In this document: positions 17,065-26,088 of the stretch, one piece after another | Layout of the letters: the number at the start of each line of letters is the position of its first letter | Position numbering within the stretch: position 1 is the stretch's first letter | From: [Clostridium] leptum DSM 753 | GTDB lineage: Bacteria; Bacillota; Clostridia; Oscillospirales; Acutalibacteraceae | NCBI GenBank assembly: GCA_000154345.1 | Contig: DS480349.1 | Location: forward strand, 310,001 to 374,000 | Length of the DNA stretch: 64,000 nucleotides | Direction: 5' to 3' | Translations under genes and position numbers: made by a program | Notes under the pieces: generated by a model | Seen by the model: the letters and a program-made list of their open reading frames with translations, nothing else | Told to the model about the DNA's origin: nothing | The model's database searches: none

Positions 17065-18144
17065 ATGAGTCGTATTATTGTTCCTGAAAAAGAATCCCAA
17101 GCCTATGTTTCTAAGCTGTTCCAAACCATTGGTGCTGAAAAGAAACATGCCGATGTTGTAGCGGATCATTTGACTATGGCCGAGATGCGCGGCCAGGCGT
17201 CTCACGGTCTGAACCGGATTCCGTTTTACACCCAAAAGCTGGAGCACGGTGGCTATAAAGCCAATCCTCACATGAAAATCCTGCGGGAAGATGCCGGTGT
17301 GGCGCTTTTAGATGCAGATGATGCCTTAGGAGCAGTTTCCTGCTCACACGCCATGGAACTGTGCATGGAAAAAGCCTCCCGAACTGGATGTGCCTCCGTA
17401 GCAGTGACCCATTCCAACCATATTGGATTTTTGGCTTATTACACCATGATGGCGGCAAAACGGAATATGATCGGCATCGCTGTCTGCAATTCCGGTTCCT
17501 CAACCGCTGTGTGGGGAACAAGAGAGAGGGTGCTTGGTACTGATCCCTTCAGCATCGGCGTACCTGCCAAAAAGCATTTTCCAGTGATTCTGGATTGCGC
17601 TACCAGCGTGGTGGCTCAAGGCAAGGTTTCCGTGGCGGAAACAGAGAACAAGCCGATTCCTGGGAATTGGGCTTATAATAAAAACGGAGAGCCGACCACA
17701 GTGGCATCCGAAGCGATGGTTGGTACGATGCGCCCCTTCGGCGATTATAAGGGATCTGGCATTGCTATCGTCATCAGCTTGATTTGTGCTGGCCTGACCG
17801 GAATGCCATTTGATTTTGAAGAAGAAAACCTGCGCCGGATTTCCGATTTATCTGCCGGCTCCGAGCTGGCGGCGTCACTAATCGCCATTGACATCTCTAA
17901 GTTTACCGATGCAGAGGCCTTTAAACATCGCGTAGATGGCTTTATCGATGTGGTGAAAAGCTTTAAGCTGGCTCCTGACACAGAACAGATTTATATGCCC
18001 GGTGAAATTGAGTTTAACAAGGTTGCCGCTAACCGTGCCGCAGGCGGATTTGAAATTGGTCCGAACCTGTATCAAAAGCTAAAGAATATCCGTGATCAAT
18101 ACGGTATGAAGTTTGAGATGGATCACTGGAAACATGATGATTAA
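17065..18144 (+). CDS. Ldh2/malate-L-lactate dehydrogenase family oxidoreductase
   Basis: NAD(P)-dependent dehydrogenase of the Ldh2/MDH2 fold, which oxidises or reduces 2-hydroxy acids such as malate, ureidoglycolate or 2,3-diketogulonate. Family signatures are EMRGQASHGLNRIPFY near the N-terminus, VTHSNHIGFLAYY with the catalytic His, GTDPFSIGVPA, and DYKGSGIAIVI. The start is ATG 17065, preceded by AAGGAAGG, giving 359 aa; longer in-frame versions run back into the preceding terminator. It precedes an RraA-like gene by about 150 nt. The role is inferred to be a hydroxyacid oxidation step of the same pathway. Confidence 0.85.
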   Translation: MSRIIVPEKESQAYVSKLFQTIGAEKKHADVVADHLTMAEMRGQASHGLNRIPFYTQKLEHGGYKANPHMKILREDAGVALLDADDALGAVSCSHAMELCMEKASRTGCASVAVTHSNHIGFLAYYTMMAAKRNMIGIAVCNSGSSTAVWGTRERVLGTDPFSIGVPAKKHFPVILDCATSVVAQGKVSVAETENKPIPGNWAYNKNGEPTTVASEAMVGTMRPFGDYKGSGIAIVISLICAGLTGMPFDFEEENLRRISDLSAGSELAASLIAIDISKFTDAEAFKHRVDGFIDVVKSFKLAPDTEQIYMPGEIEFNKVAANRAAGGFEIGPNLYQKLKNIRDQYGMKFEMDHWKHDD

Positions 18145-18293
18145 GCATATTGACTAAAAAATAACAATCTTTTTTATGATTTATATTCTAAAACTTCAAT
18201 CCGTAATTCCATAATTGAATTGGAAATTCAAATTTAGGATGGTATGATGAGGCTAATCAAGGAAGAATGTTGGCATTATGGAGGTTGTCTATC

Positions 18294-19019
18294 GTGAAAA
18301 ATGAAAACTTCAATCAAGAGTTAAAAAAGCTGGAGCAATTCGACACCCCATCGATCACTAATGTAGTGGCAACGTACCCAGAGGATCAGGAGCTTTGTTT
18401 AGGACTTTATGATCCTTGGGCTGCTAACTGGTATACCGATCAATCTGTAAAATGCATGTATCCCGAGCTGGGAAGAAGAGCGGGTTACGCTGTTACGGTG
18501 GTATATGGCCCTGTCGACGCCAATTTTAAGCGCCGCAGCTTTGACGATGTTCTGAGGGCCATTGATGCTTCTCCTAAGCCGGTGATCGTGTGCATCAAGC
18601 AGGATTTTCCTGAGGAAATCAAAAATAAAAATGGCCTTTGCGGCGGCAATATGACCACCGCGATGAAAGCTTTGGGAACAGTCGGTATTATTTCTGACGG
18701 CCCGTCCAGAGACGTAGATGAAATTCGTCCTATGGAGGTTCAATACATGCTCACCGGTGTTACTGCGGGCCACGGCGCTTTCTCCGTAAAAGCAGTGAAT
18801 GTTCCGGTAAATATTTGCGGCATGGATGTTTGTCCGGGCGATGTTATACATATGGATGAAAACGGCGCGGTAAAATTCCCAAATCAGTATATCGGCGATG
18901 TTTTGGATAAGGTGCAAAAGCTCCAGAAAATTGAGCAGGAGCGTCAGGAAAAGATGAGAAACTCCAGCGATGTGGAAGAAATTATCCGGATTATGAACGG
19001 CTTTGAAGATAATAAATAA
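18294..19019 (+). CDS. RraA-family protein, possible oxaloacetate decarboxylase or HMG-type aldolase
   Basis: The RraA fold includes metal-dependent 4-hydroxy-4-methyl-2-oxoglutarate aldolases, oxaloacetate decarboxylases and RNase E inhibitors. The 241-aa protein shows LEQFDTPSITNVV at the N-terminus, GGNMTTAMKALGTVGIISDGPSRDVDEI (read as its core GGN...A...G...DG..RD motif) and INICGMDVCPGDVIHMDENG-like C-terminal region with DVIHMDENGAVKFP. The G-x20-R-D-type metal/substrate motif supports enzymatic activity rather than RNase regulation. GTG 18294 is nine bases after GGAGG. It is 41 nt from the downstream HpcH/HpaI aldolase and probably shares its message. Confidence 0.8.
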   Translation: MKNENFNQELKKLEQFDTPSITNVVATYPEDQELCLGLYDPWAANWYTDQSVKCMYPELGRRAGYAVTVVYGPVDANFKRRSFDDVLRAIDASPKPVIVCIKQDFPEEIKNKNGLCGGNMTTAMKALGTVGIISDGPSRDVDEIRPMEVQYMLTGVTAGHGAFSVKAVNVPVNICGMDVCPGDVIHMDENGAVKFPNQYIGDVLDKVQKLQKIEQERQEKMRNSSDVEEIIRIMNGFEDNK

Positions 19020-19060
19020 ATGACTAAAAAAGATACTGAAAGAGTAAGGGGACGATAACA

Positions 19061-19855
19061 ATGATGAAAACAAACAAACTCCGTGAAATCCTGAACAACA
19101 ATCAGCCTTCTATCGCTACAAGAATTCTCAGCGCATGGCCTACCATTACGGAAGCGGTGGCCTCTACCGGGAAATTCGATTATATCGAGTTTGTCGCTGA
19201 ATACGCTCCTTTTTCCCATGCGGATCTGGAGAATATCTGCCGTGCTGCGGAGCTGCACAATATTTCCACGATGATAAAGGTGGATTTCCAGAACAGGGCT
19301 TACGTGGCGCAAAAAGCGATGGCTTCCGGATTCCAGGCGCTTTTGCTTACCGACCATAAAACGCCGGAAGAGGTCAGGGAAACCATGTATGTTATCCGGC
19401 CTGATACTCCCGAAGACGGCGGACGTTTTGGTTATCCCAACCGCCGTTGGATCGGCTATCAGCCTAATTTATCCCAGATGGATTATGCCGCCATGGTACG
19501 TAATACAGTAGCCGCTTTCATGGTGGAGAAAAAGGAATGCTTGGATAATTTAGAGGAAATCTGTGAAATTCCCGGTGTGGATATGGTGCAATTTGGCCCC
19601 TCCGATTATTCGATGAGCCTTGGCTGGAACGCCGGAGCCCATGTTGATGAGTATAAAGCAGCTGAGCGTGAAATGATCCGTATTGCTTTAAAGCATGGGG
19701 TTCAGCCTCGCTGTGAAATCAATAGCGCAGATGAGGCGAAATATTATATTGATTTAGGTGTGCGTCATTTCTGCATCGGCGACGAGCTGAGAAACAACAT
19801 GACCTATTGGAATAATGTAGGCGGCGCTTTGAAGGAGATCGTGGATACCTTATAA
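19061..19855 (+). CDS. HpcH/HpaI-family class II aldolase
   Basis: Metal-dependent pyruvate-type aldolase of 264 aa, TIM barrel. Family features are the N-terminal segment after PSIATRILSAWPTITEAVA, FDYIEFVAEYAPF with the conserved acidic residues, TMIKVDF for the substrate Arg/Lys region, the VEKKECLDNLEEI metal Glu helix, and VDMVQFGPSDYSMSLG with the metal Asp. Members cleave 2-keto-3-deoxy sugar acids or 4-hydroxy-2-oxo acids to pyruvate and an aldehyde. ATG 19061 follows AAGGGG. It ends the rightward set and is followed by a strong terminator. The substrate is not predictable. Confidence 0.85.
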   Translation: MMKTNKLREILNNNQPSIATRILSAWPTITEAVASTGKFDYIEFVAEYAPFSHADLENICRAAELHNISTMIKVDFQNRAYVAQKAMASGFQALLLTDHKTPEEVRETMYVIRPDTPEDGGRFGYPNRRWIGYQPNLSQMDYAAMVRNTVAAFMVEKKECLDNLEEICEIPGVDMVQFGPSDYSMSLGWNAGAHVDEYKAAEREMIRIALKHGVQPRCEINSADEAKYYIDLGVRHFCIGDELRNNMTYWNNVGGALKEIVDTL

Positions 19856-19912
19856 TTTATTACTCAAATCCTCTCGTTTCCTTTCTATATATAATGTATA
19901 GAAAAGAAAGTA

Positions 19913-19960
19913 AAATTGGCGGCCATCCTGAGCCCTCGGGATGGCCGCCAATTTTTATAT
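19913..19960 (+). terminator. Strong terminator at the end of the catabolic locus
   Basis: AATTGGCGGCCATCC and GGATGGCCGCCAATT are a perfect 15-bp stem with a 10-nt loop, followed by TTTATATTTTT. Confidence 0.95.
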
Positions 19961-20031
19961 TTTTAATTATCTTGTAAAAACTAATTAAGCAATTGCTGGG
20001 ATATTTTTGCGACTCGCATTTTCAATAGTTA

Positions 20032-20991
20032 TTACTTTAAATTTTTAAAGTCATCTACAAACCATACCTGTGGGACTGTGAACTCTCGATGGTTCAGATA
20101 GTTTAGAATTCCCGCATCGGTTTGAAAGTCAAAAACGAGCTTATAAGAACAAAGGGCCTGCCATTTATAGCGGCTTTCTCTGTTTTGAGTATTTTTTCCA
20201 TATTTCCCGTCTCCTACCAGGGGATGGCCAATGGAGGCCATGTGCGCCCTTATTTGATGGGTTCTGCCGGTCAAAAGGTCGACTTCCAAAAGACTGTATT
20301 TTTCTTTTTGCTGAAGCGTCCGATATTTTGTCTGGATGGTTTTGGCCCCGGGGAAGGGTCTGGCGGATATATAAACCCGGTTTTTGCTTTCATTTTTTTC
20401 TAAATATCCCACCAGTAAATCTGATTTTTTTTCCATTTTTCCATGAACCACACAGAGATAATATTTATGCAATTCACGCTTCCGCATTTTGTCATTTAAA
20501 ATTCTCAGAGCTTCGGCGTTTTTTGCAGCTATGACAATACCGGATGTGTTTCGGTCGATACGGTTCACCAATGCGGGAGCAAAGGAATTTTCATTCTGGG
20601 GCTGGTACTCGCCCTTTTCATAAAGATAATGCTGCACTCGAGCAATGAGAGAATCAAAATGATAGTTCTCATCAGGATGAACCAAAAGGCCTGGCTTTTT
20701 ATTTAAAAGAAGAATATTTTCGTCCTCATAAACGCAGTCTACTACTTTAGGCGCTTTTAGAAAATCATATTCAGTAGGGGTTTGTTCAAAAAATTCCTCC
20801 TTTAAATACAAAGATATGATGTCTCCCTCTTGAATTCGGGAAGAAATTTGGCAGCGCTTTCCGTTAAGCTTTATGTTCTTTGTGCGGATTCCTTTATAAA
20901 GCATAGATTGAGGAAGTTTTGTATAGGTTTTAGTCAAAAATTTATCTAACCGTTGTCCGGCGTCATTTTTTCCAACAGTAATTTGTCGCAT
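20032..20991 (-). CDS. RluA-family 23S rRNA pseudouridine synthase
   Basis: Isomerises specific uridines of large-subunit rRNA. An S4 RNA-binding domain covers residues 1-65 (GKNDAGQRLDKFLTK) and the synthase domain covers about 80-300. The catalytic Asp146 is in VNRIDRNTSGIVI, the RluA-family motif II, and the LLTGRTHQIRAH segment follows. ATG 20991 is eight bases after AAAGGG on the minus strand, giving 319 aa. It is transcribed divergently from pyrE. Which of the RluC/RluD-type positions it modifies cannot be decided here. Confidence 0.9.
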   Translation of the reverse strand: MRQITVGKNDAGQRLDKFLTKTYTKLPQSMLYKGIRTKNIKLNGKRCQISSRIQEGDIISLYLKEEFFEQTPTEYDFLKAPKVVDCVYEDENILLLNKKPGLLVHPDENYHFDSLIARVQHYLYEKGEYQPQNENSFAPALVNRIDRNTSGIVIAAKNAEALRILNDKMRKRELHKYYLCVVHGKMEKKSDLLVGYLEKNESKNRVYISARPFPGAKTIQTKYRTLQQKEKYSLLEVDLLTGRTHQIRAHMASIGHPLVGDGKYGKNTQNRESRYKWQALCSYKLVFDFQTDAGILNYLNHREFTVPQVWFVDDFKNLK

Positions 20992-21019
20992 AATCACAGC
21001 CCTTTCGTCATGTTCTTAA

Positions 21020-21065
21020 ATTATACCACGAACTTCTTTTCAAAACTACATTTTTGGAGTATAAT
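21020..21065. promoter_or_regulatory. Divergent -10 elements for the RluA gene and pyrE
   Basis: On the plus strand TATAAT lies at 21060-21065, 45 nt before pyrE, with only a weak -35. On the minus strand TGGTATAAT (-10 at 21020-21025) is an extended -10 about 29 nt before the RluA-type start. Confidence 0.45.
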
Positions 21066-21109
21066 AATAACAATTACAGAATATAAACAAATTGTAAAAG
21101 GGGCTGTTT

Positions 21110-21697
21110 TTGTTGATTACGCAGGAAAGAATTCTTGAAATTTTAAAGGAGGCCGGCGTTCTTTTAGAAGGGCATTTCTTATTGACTTCTGGAAGGCACA
21201 GCAATAAATATTTACAGTGCGCTAAGGTTTTCCGGAATACAAAATACAGCGAGGAGTTGTGCAGCGCTCTGGCTGAACAGTTCCGAAATGATGGGGTAGA
21301 GGTGGTCATCGGACCCGCTATGGGGGCGGTGCAGATGGCTTATGAGGTAAGCCGGGGTTTACATTGTGAAAACTTTTTTGCAGAACGAGACCAGGATGGA
21401 AAAATGTGCTTGCGTAGGGGATTCGAGGTTCAACCTGGACAAAAGGTGCTTCTGGTAGAGGATGTAGTCACTACCGGAGGGTCTGTTCGTGAGGTTCTGG
21501 AGCTTGTTAAAGCTGCCGGCGGCGATGTGGTAGGGATTGGTTCTATTGTTGACCGTACTGGAGGAAAAATTGATTTTGGCGTACCCTTTAAAGCGGTTAT
21601 TTCTATGGAAGTGGAATCTTATGAGCCCAGCGAATGTCCATTGTGTAAGGAAGGTAAAATTCCGGTTATAAAACCGGGAAGCCGTAAAATTAAATGA
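21110..21697 (+). CDS. pyrE: Orotate phosphoribosyltransferase
   Basis: Transfers phosphoribose from PRPP to orotate, giving OMP in de novo pyrimidine synthesis. The PRPP-binding motif LLVEDVVTTGGS is at about 114-125, LTSGRHSNKYLQCAKV is near the N-terminus, and the flexible loop is AERDQDGKMCLRRGF. The 195-aa length and the Cys-containing tail ECPLCKEGKIPVIKPGSR fit the form found in many Clostridia. The start is TTG 21110 (TTG 21113 is an alternative) behind AAAAGGGG. Its stop overlaps the radC start (ATGA). The rest of the pyr genes is not in the window. Confidence 0.92.
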   Translation: MLITQERILEILKEAGVLLEGHFLLTSGRHSNKYLQCAKVFRNTKYSEELCSALAEQFRNDGVEVVIGPAMGAVQMAYEVSRGLHCENFFAERDQDGKMCLRRGFEVQPGQKVLLVEDVVTTGGSVREVLELVKAAGGDVVGIGSIVDRTGGKIDFGVPFKAVISMEVESYEPSECPLCKEGKIPVIKPGSRKIK

Positions 21698-22449
21698 AGA
21701 AAACATCACTGCATGACGGACATAGAGACCGCTTAAGAGAAAAATTTATACGCCATGGGCTTTCCAGTTTAGAACCTCATGAAGTAGTAGAATTAATGCT
21801 GTATGCGGCAGTGCCAAGAAAAGATATGAATCCACTGGCTCACGAATTGTTGGAAGGCTTTGGCTCCTTTCCGGCCTTACTGGATGCTCCGATCGAAGAG
21901 TTAATGAAATATAAGGGAATCGGCCGTGGAAGTGCGATTACGATTAAGCTGTTTTCCGCAATCGGCCGGTTTTATATCGAGAGCAAAGCGGACAAGGGCC
22001 CAACCTCCATGGAAGAAGTCATTGATATCATTTTGAGCAAATTTACAGGCAGAAGCAACGAGGCAGTTGTGCTTACCCTTCTGGATGGAAAGGGAAAGGT
22101 TCTATATTGTGGTGTGGTGACGGAAGGAACTGCCAATTCCTGCGATGTGTATCTCCGAAGAATCGTTGGATTGGCAGCCAGCTATGATGCTACTCAGGCG
22201 ATTCTCGCTCATAATCATCCCAGCGGTTTTGCGTTGCCCTCTAGAACAGATCTGCAAACCACTGTTAGGGTGAAAGAGGCGCTTGCATTGGTAAATGTTA
22301 CGCTGATTGACCATATGATTGTGGCGGATGGAGATTATGTATCTATGGCTCAGGATGAGGGGAAGCTTCATACAGGAATCTTTGATATTGGCGACGAGTA
22401 TGATGCGCCTTTGGAGAGAAAAGCGGTAGCGGATTGGGAAGAGAAGTAA
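21694..22449 (+). CDS. radC: RadC-family JAMM protein
   Basis: 251 aa. An N-terminal helix-hairpin-helix region (about 50-85, with MKYKGIGRGSAITIK) precedes a JAMM/MPN+ domain. The metal-binding motif is AHNHPSG with His173 and His175, plus Asp186. Although called a DNA repair protein, the cellular activity of RadC is not established; the JAMM fold suggests a metalloprotease-like or nuclease-like reaction. ATG 21694 overlaps the pyrE stop by four bases, so the two are translationally coupled. Confidence 0.9.
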   Translation: MKKTSLHDGHRDRLREKFIRHGLSSLEPHEVVELMLYAAVPRKDMNPLAHELLEGFGSFPALLDAPIEELMKYKGIGRGSAITIKLFSAIGRFYIESKADKGPTSMEEVIDIILSKFTGRSNEAVVLTLLDGKGKVLYCGVVTEGTANSCDVYLRRIVGLAASYDATQAILAHNHPSGFALPSRTDLQTTVRVKEALALVNVTLIDHMIVADGDYVSMAQDEGKLHTGIFDIGDEYDAPLERKAVADWEEK

Positions 22450-22476
22450 CCATTTATAAATAAAGTAATACATTTT

Positions 22477-22507
22477 AAGGCCAGCCTTTCTTAGCTGGCC
22501 TTTCCTT
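22477..22507 (+). terminator. Terminator of pyrE-radC
   Basis: AAGGCCAGC and GCTGGCCTT form a perfect stem with an 8-nt loop, followed by a CCTTTTT run. Confidence 0.85.
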
Positions 22508-22685
22508 TTTCCCAATGAGCTTATTCCTAGCCGCACCAGTATAAAAGGGATCATTTTCGCTGGAGTTTAGGCCGCTGACTTGTCATCGTTAAAAAGACCG
22601 TATCAAATTAATAGATAATACGCAGGACAGAAATTTACAGTATCCTGATTATTGAAAATTAAAAAATAAACTCGGAGGGTAACAA

Positions 22686-23402
22686 ATGAATTTTGATATT
22701 AATCTTTGGATGAAAGAATATTCCAGTGAATTAAGAAAGATATTTGGAAACCGTATCTGGTTTGTTGGCTTACAAGGAAGCTATGGAAGAAATGAGGCGA
22801 CTGAGCAAAGTGATATCGACGCTGTAGTTATTTTAGACAAAGTGACACTGGAGGATATAAAGGCTTATAGCGCATTGTTAGACCGTTTGCCGTATAGAGA
22901 AAAGGCATGTGGCTTTATCTCAGGAAAACAGGAATTGCTTAATTGGGAAAAATCCGATTTATTTCAATTTTATTATGACACTCTTCCTATTATCGGTTCC
23001 TTAAATTCCTTGAAAGAATATTTTACAGCCGCGGATGTACGGCGTGCAATAAGGATAGGCGCCTGCAACATATATCATGGCTGTATGCATAATATGGTTC
23101 ATGAGAAAAGCTGGGAGCTTCTAAAAGGATTATATAAATCGGCGGCTTTTACGTTACAGGCTGCTGGCTTTCTGCAAACAGGCAAATATGAAAGACGCCG
23201 GAAAGACTTGTTAAATCATCTGCTTCCAGAGGATCAAGCTATTTTGCTGATTGGTCAAACACTTAAAAACACTAATCTTACTGAAAGGAAGGAATTTGAA
23301 AGGCTCTCTGCTACTCTTTTGTCCTGGGCCTCTGATTGGATTGTCAGATGCGGAACGACACAGCAACAGACGGAGTCAGCTGCCGATTCTTTAGAGCCGT
23401 AA
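22686..23402 (+). CDS. Nucleotidyltransferase-domain protein
   Basis: A 238-aa cytoplasmic protein with the polymerase-beta-like nucleotidyltransferase signature LQGSYGRNEATEQSDIDAVV (GS at 31-32, metal Asp43 and Asp45). The C-terminal half is helical, as in antibiotic nucleotidyltransferases and AadK-like proteins. ATG 22686 follows CGGAGGG. The function is not recognised: candidates are small-molecule nucleotidylylation or an orphan enzyme of the MNT type. It is flanked by non-coding stretches on both sides and is probably monocistronic. Confidence 0.7.
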   Translation: MNFDINLWMKEYSSELRKIFGNRIWFVGLQGSYGRNEATEQSDIDAVVILDKVTLEDIKAYSALLDRLPYREKACGFISGKQELLNWEKSDLFQFYYDTLPIIGSLNSLKEYFTAADVRRAIRIGACNIYHGCMHNMVHEKSWELLKGLYKSAAFTLQAAGFLQTGKYERRRKDLLNHLLPEDQAILLIGQTLKNTNLTERKEFERLSATLLSWASDWIVRCGTTQQQTESAADSLEP

Positions 23403-23776
23403 GGGAAAAAGCTACCAAGGCCAGAAAAATTTTATGTCAAAAGACAATTGCTTTAGAATGGTATCTTAAGAATATATTTGTATTGAGTCCATGAGTAATA
23501 AATTATTTTATTTTGTTTCAAAAACCAATTATTGAATTTACGTGAAAATAGAATAATGTATCATTAGTGAAAAACATGGTCGGGACAACGGGCTTTACAG
23601 CATTATAAGCAGAACGAATTAACCTGTAGAATCAGAAATCTCAGAAAGACAATGATAGCGACTACTGTTAAGCTCTTGGAAACATGGCCTGGACTATACG
23701 GCTTATGCAGTCTTTGACAAGGTGTAAGGCAAATAAAAACAAGCTGTAAATTTATCATTATCAACCGTCATTTTCC
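23403..23776. other. Intergenic region, no supported gene
   Basis: About 375 bases with stops in all frames. Two short stretches (near 23575 and 23680) share CATGG and a GGACNA-CGGCTT-like pattern and could be remnants of decayed coding DNA. The evidence is too weak to call a pseudogene. Confidence 0.4.
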
Positions 23777-23805
23777 TTGACACTACTTTGTAATCAAAGT
23801 AAAAT
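23777..23805 (+). promoter_or_regulatory. Promoter of the xpaC-telA unit
   Basis: TTGACA (23777-23782) and TAAAAT (23800-23805) are 17 bp apart, 40 nt upstream of the first start codon. Confidence 0.7.
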
Positions 23806-23844
23806 GTTAGTGAAAGCGTAGAAAAAAGTTACAAGGAGGACGTT

Positions 23845-24891
23845 ATGTCTGGTCGTTGGGACTGGGACGTGAAATCGTCTTATACTTATCATGCATTAAA
23901 AAAAGCAAAAGATGTGGTGGAGAAAAGCTTAAACCAAGCGGCGGAAGAAATCCAGGATAGCCAACGCAAGAAAAGCCAAAATCCTCCTGAAAACGGTATG
24001 CCGCATCAACAGCCCCCTTATCAAGCGGAAGGGGACCGTCCTGGACAGGCGCCTTCTGAAAATTTTTCGGGAGGATATCAGCCTCCGCCTGGCAGAGTCT
24101 ATACCACCCCTCCGCCCCCAAATAACCAAACATCTGGAAAAAAGCAGACGCCTCCTTATCAGGTTTACGAGCCGATTAAGACCAAACGGCAGAAAAAGGA
24201 GAACTCCAAAAAGCCTGTGCCCCCGGGAATGATGGAAGTACGGCAAAAATCAGTCGCTTGCTACTATGGGGTCGGTTTGTTTGTGCTTTTTTGGGGCCTG
24301 GTGGCGCCTATTTATCGGCTGAGTGATTTTATCATTATGCTTCTCCTGTCTGTGGGCGTATTTTTCCTTTGTAAGCTGATCTTTAAAGGGAAAAGAGTTT
24401 TTGTTCCGATTCCAGAAAAAAAGGTTGAAACAGGAGATCGGGAAATCGATCAATTGATTATAGACGGGCAAAACTATTTGAAGAAAATGCAGGAAGCAGA
24501 TATTGCTATTGAGGATGAAACAGTTTCTGAGCAGATTCGCAAGCTGGAGGAAATTTCAAAAAAGATTTTTGAATTTGTAGCTGAAAATCCGAAAAAGGCG
24601 CCTCAAATCCGCAAGTTTATGAATTATTATTTGCCAACCACTCTAAAGCTTTTGTCTTCTTACGATAAGCTGGAGGATACTGGTATCACCGGCACCAATA
24701 TTTCAGAGACTATGCTTAGCATTGAGCGGATGATGAATACTATTGTGATGGCCTTTGAAAAGCAGCTGGATCACTTGTTTGCTGATGAGGCTATGGATAT
24801 TTCAACGGATATTACGGTCTTAGAGGGAATGTTGGCGCAAGAAGGACTAACCGGCAGCGACTTTAATAAAGCTAAGCACAAAGGGGAATAA
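23845..24891 (+). CDS. XpaC-family membrane protein
   Basis: 348 aa, member of the XpaC family, named for hydrolysis of an indolyl phosphate substrate but of unknown true function. A proline- and glutamine-rich disordered N-terminal segment covers about 45-130. Two adjacent membrane helices follow at about 139-157 and 163-181, then a helical cytoplasmic domain (about 195-320). ATG 23845 follows AAGGAGG. It is 28 nt upstream of a TelA homologue. XpaC and TelA genes are commonly paired, so they probably work together at the membrane. Confidence 0.8.
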   Translation: MSGRWDWDVKSSYTYHALKKAKDVVEKSLNQAAEEIQDSQRKKSQNPPENGMPHQQPPYQAEGDRPGQAPSENFSGGYQPPPGRVYTTPPPPNNQTSGKKQTPPYQVYEPIKTKRQKKENSKKPVPPGMMEVRQKSVACYYGVGLFVLFWGLVAPIYRLSDFIIMLLLSVGVFFLCKLIFKGKRVFVPIPEKKVETGDREIDQLIIDGQNYLKKMQEADIAIEDETVSEQIRKLEEISKKIFEFVAENPKKAPQIRKFMNYYLPTTLKLLSSYDKLEDTGITGTNISETMLSIERMMNTIVMAFEKQLDHLFADEAMDISTDITVLEGMLAQEGLTGSDFNKAKHKGE

Positions 24892-24919
24892 ACGATAAAT
24901 AGGAAAGAGGTAACACAAC

Positions 24920-26065
24920 ATGGATCAAGAAAAAATCGAACTTACTTTTGAAACTCCTGCAGCTCCCGCGGTAGCTTTAGAAACAGCAGTTCCCCAGCAG
25001 GCAGCGGATCAGGCCTTGGCGGCCGCCGAGCAGATGGCCCAAAGGCTCTCTCCGGAAGAGCAGAAAATGGTCGATGATTTTGCCGATAAGATTGACGTTA
25101 CCAATACATCTATGGTTATGCAGTATGGCGCTGCGTCTCAGAAAAAAATTGCTGATTTTTCTGAATCCGCACTGGAAAACGTCCGTACTAAGGATATGGG
25201 CGAGGTAGGCGATATGATCACCGGCCTGATGACAGAGCTTAAGGGTTTTTCCGTTGATGAGGAAGAAAAGGGCGGTTTTTTCGGCTTTTTTAAGAAAACC
25301 GGAAATAAAATCGCTACAATGAAAGCCAAATATGATAAAGTAGAAGTGAATGTGGATAAAATTTCCGAAGCCTTAGAGGGACATCAAATTCAGCTGATGA
25401 AGGATGTCGCCTTACTAGATAAAATGTATGATTTGAATCTGATGTACTTTAAAGAACTTACTATGTATATTTTGGCTGGTAAGAAAAAGCTGAAGCAGGT
25501 TCGGGAAAACGATCTTCCTATCTTGCTGGATAAAGCAAAAATGTCCGGTCTGCCGGAGGATGCCCAAGCGGCTAATGATCTTTCCGCTCAGTGCAACAGC
25601 TTTGAAAAGAAGCTTCATGACTTGGAATTGACCAGAATGATTTCCATTCAGATGGCTCCTCAGATTCGTTTGGTGCAGAATAATGATAAAATGATGACGG
25701 AAAAAATCCAATCCACCTTGGTCAACACGATTCCTCTCTGGAAAAGCCAAATGGTTATCGCTTTAGGGCTGGCTCATTCTCAGCAGGCGATGGAGGCTCA
25801 GAGAGAAGTCACGAATATGACCAATGAGCTTTTGAAGAAAAACGCCGATGCTCTGAAAATGGGAACCATTGAAACCGCAAAGGAATCAGAACGGGGAATC
25901 GTGGATATTGAAACCCTCAAGTATACTAACGAGTCTCTGATCTCAACATTGGATGAAATGGTAAAAATTCAAACTGAGGGGCGTCAGAAGCGTGTCGCTG
26001 CAGAGGCTGAATTAGGACGGATTGAAAATGAATTGAAACAAAAGCTGTTGAATATTAACAGCTGA
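24920..26065 (+). CDS. TelA-family toxic anion resistance protein
   Basis: Helical cytoplasmic protein of 381 aa in the TelA/KlaA family, linked to tellurite, bacteriocin and cell-envelope stress tolerance; the mechanism is unknown. Visible features are an Ala/Gln-rich N-terminus, GFFGFFKKTGNKIATMKAKY before long helices, ELTMYILAGKKKLKQ, and the conserved MISIQMAPQIRLVQNND segment followed by IPLWKSQMVIALGL. ATG 24920 is preceded by AGGAAAGAGG. It lies between the XpaC gene and a small membrane protein gene, probably in one operon. Confidence 0.88.
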   Translation: MDQEKIELTFETPAAPAVALETAVPQQAADQALAAAEQMAQRLSPEEQKMVDDFADKIDVTNTSMVMQYGAASQKKIADFSESALENVRTKDMGEVGDMITGLMTELKGFSVDEEEKGGFFGFFKKTGNKIATMKAKYDKVEVNVDKISEALEGHQIQLMKDVALLDKMYDLNLMYFKELTMYILAGKKKLKQVRENDLPILLDKAKMSGLPEDAQAANDLSAQCNSFEKKLHDLELTRMISIQMAPQIRLVQNNDKMMTEKIQSTLVNTIPLWKSQMVIALGLAHSQQAMEAQREVTNMTNELLKKNADALKMGTIETAKESERGIVDIETLKYTNESLISTLDEMVKIQTEGRQKRVAAEAELGRIENELKQKLLNINS

Positions 26066-26088
26066 ATTTTATATTAGTGGAGAAAACC

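Noticed and set aside
18399..19073. 224-codon open frame antisense to the RraA and aldolase genes
   Set aside because: It lies fully opposite conserved genes, has no ribosome-binding site and no recognisable domain.
23575..23760. Two loosely similar stretches in the gap before xpaC, possible gene remnant
   Set aside because: The similarity is short and imperfect and no frame stays open; a decayed gene cannot be shown without a search.
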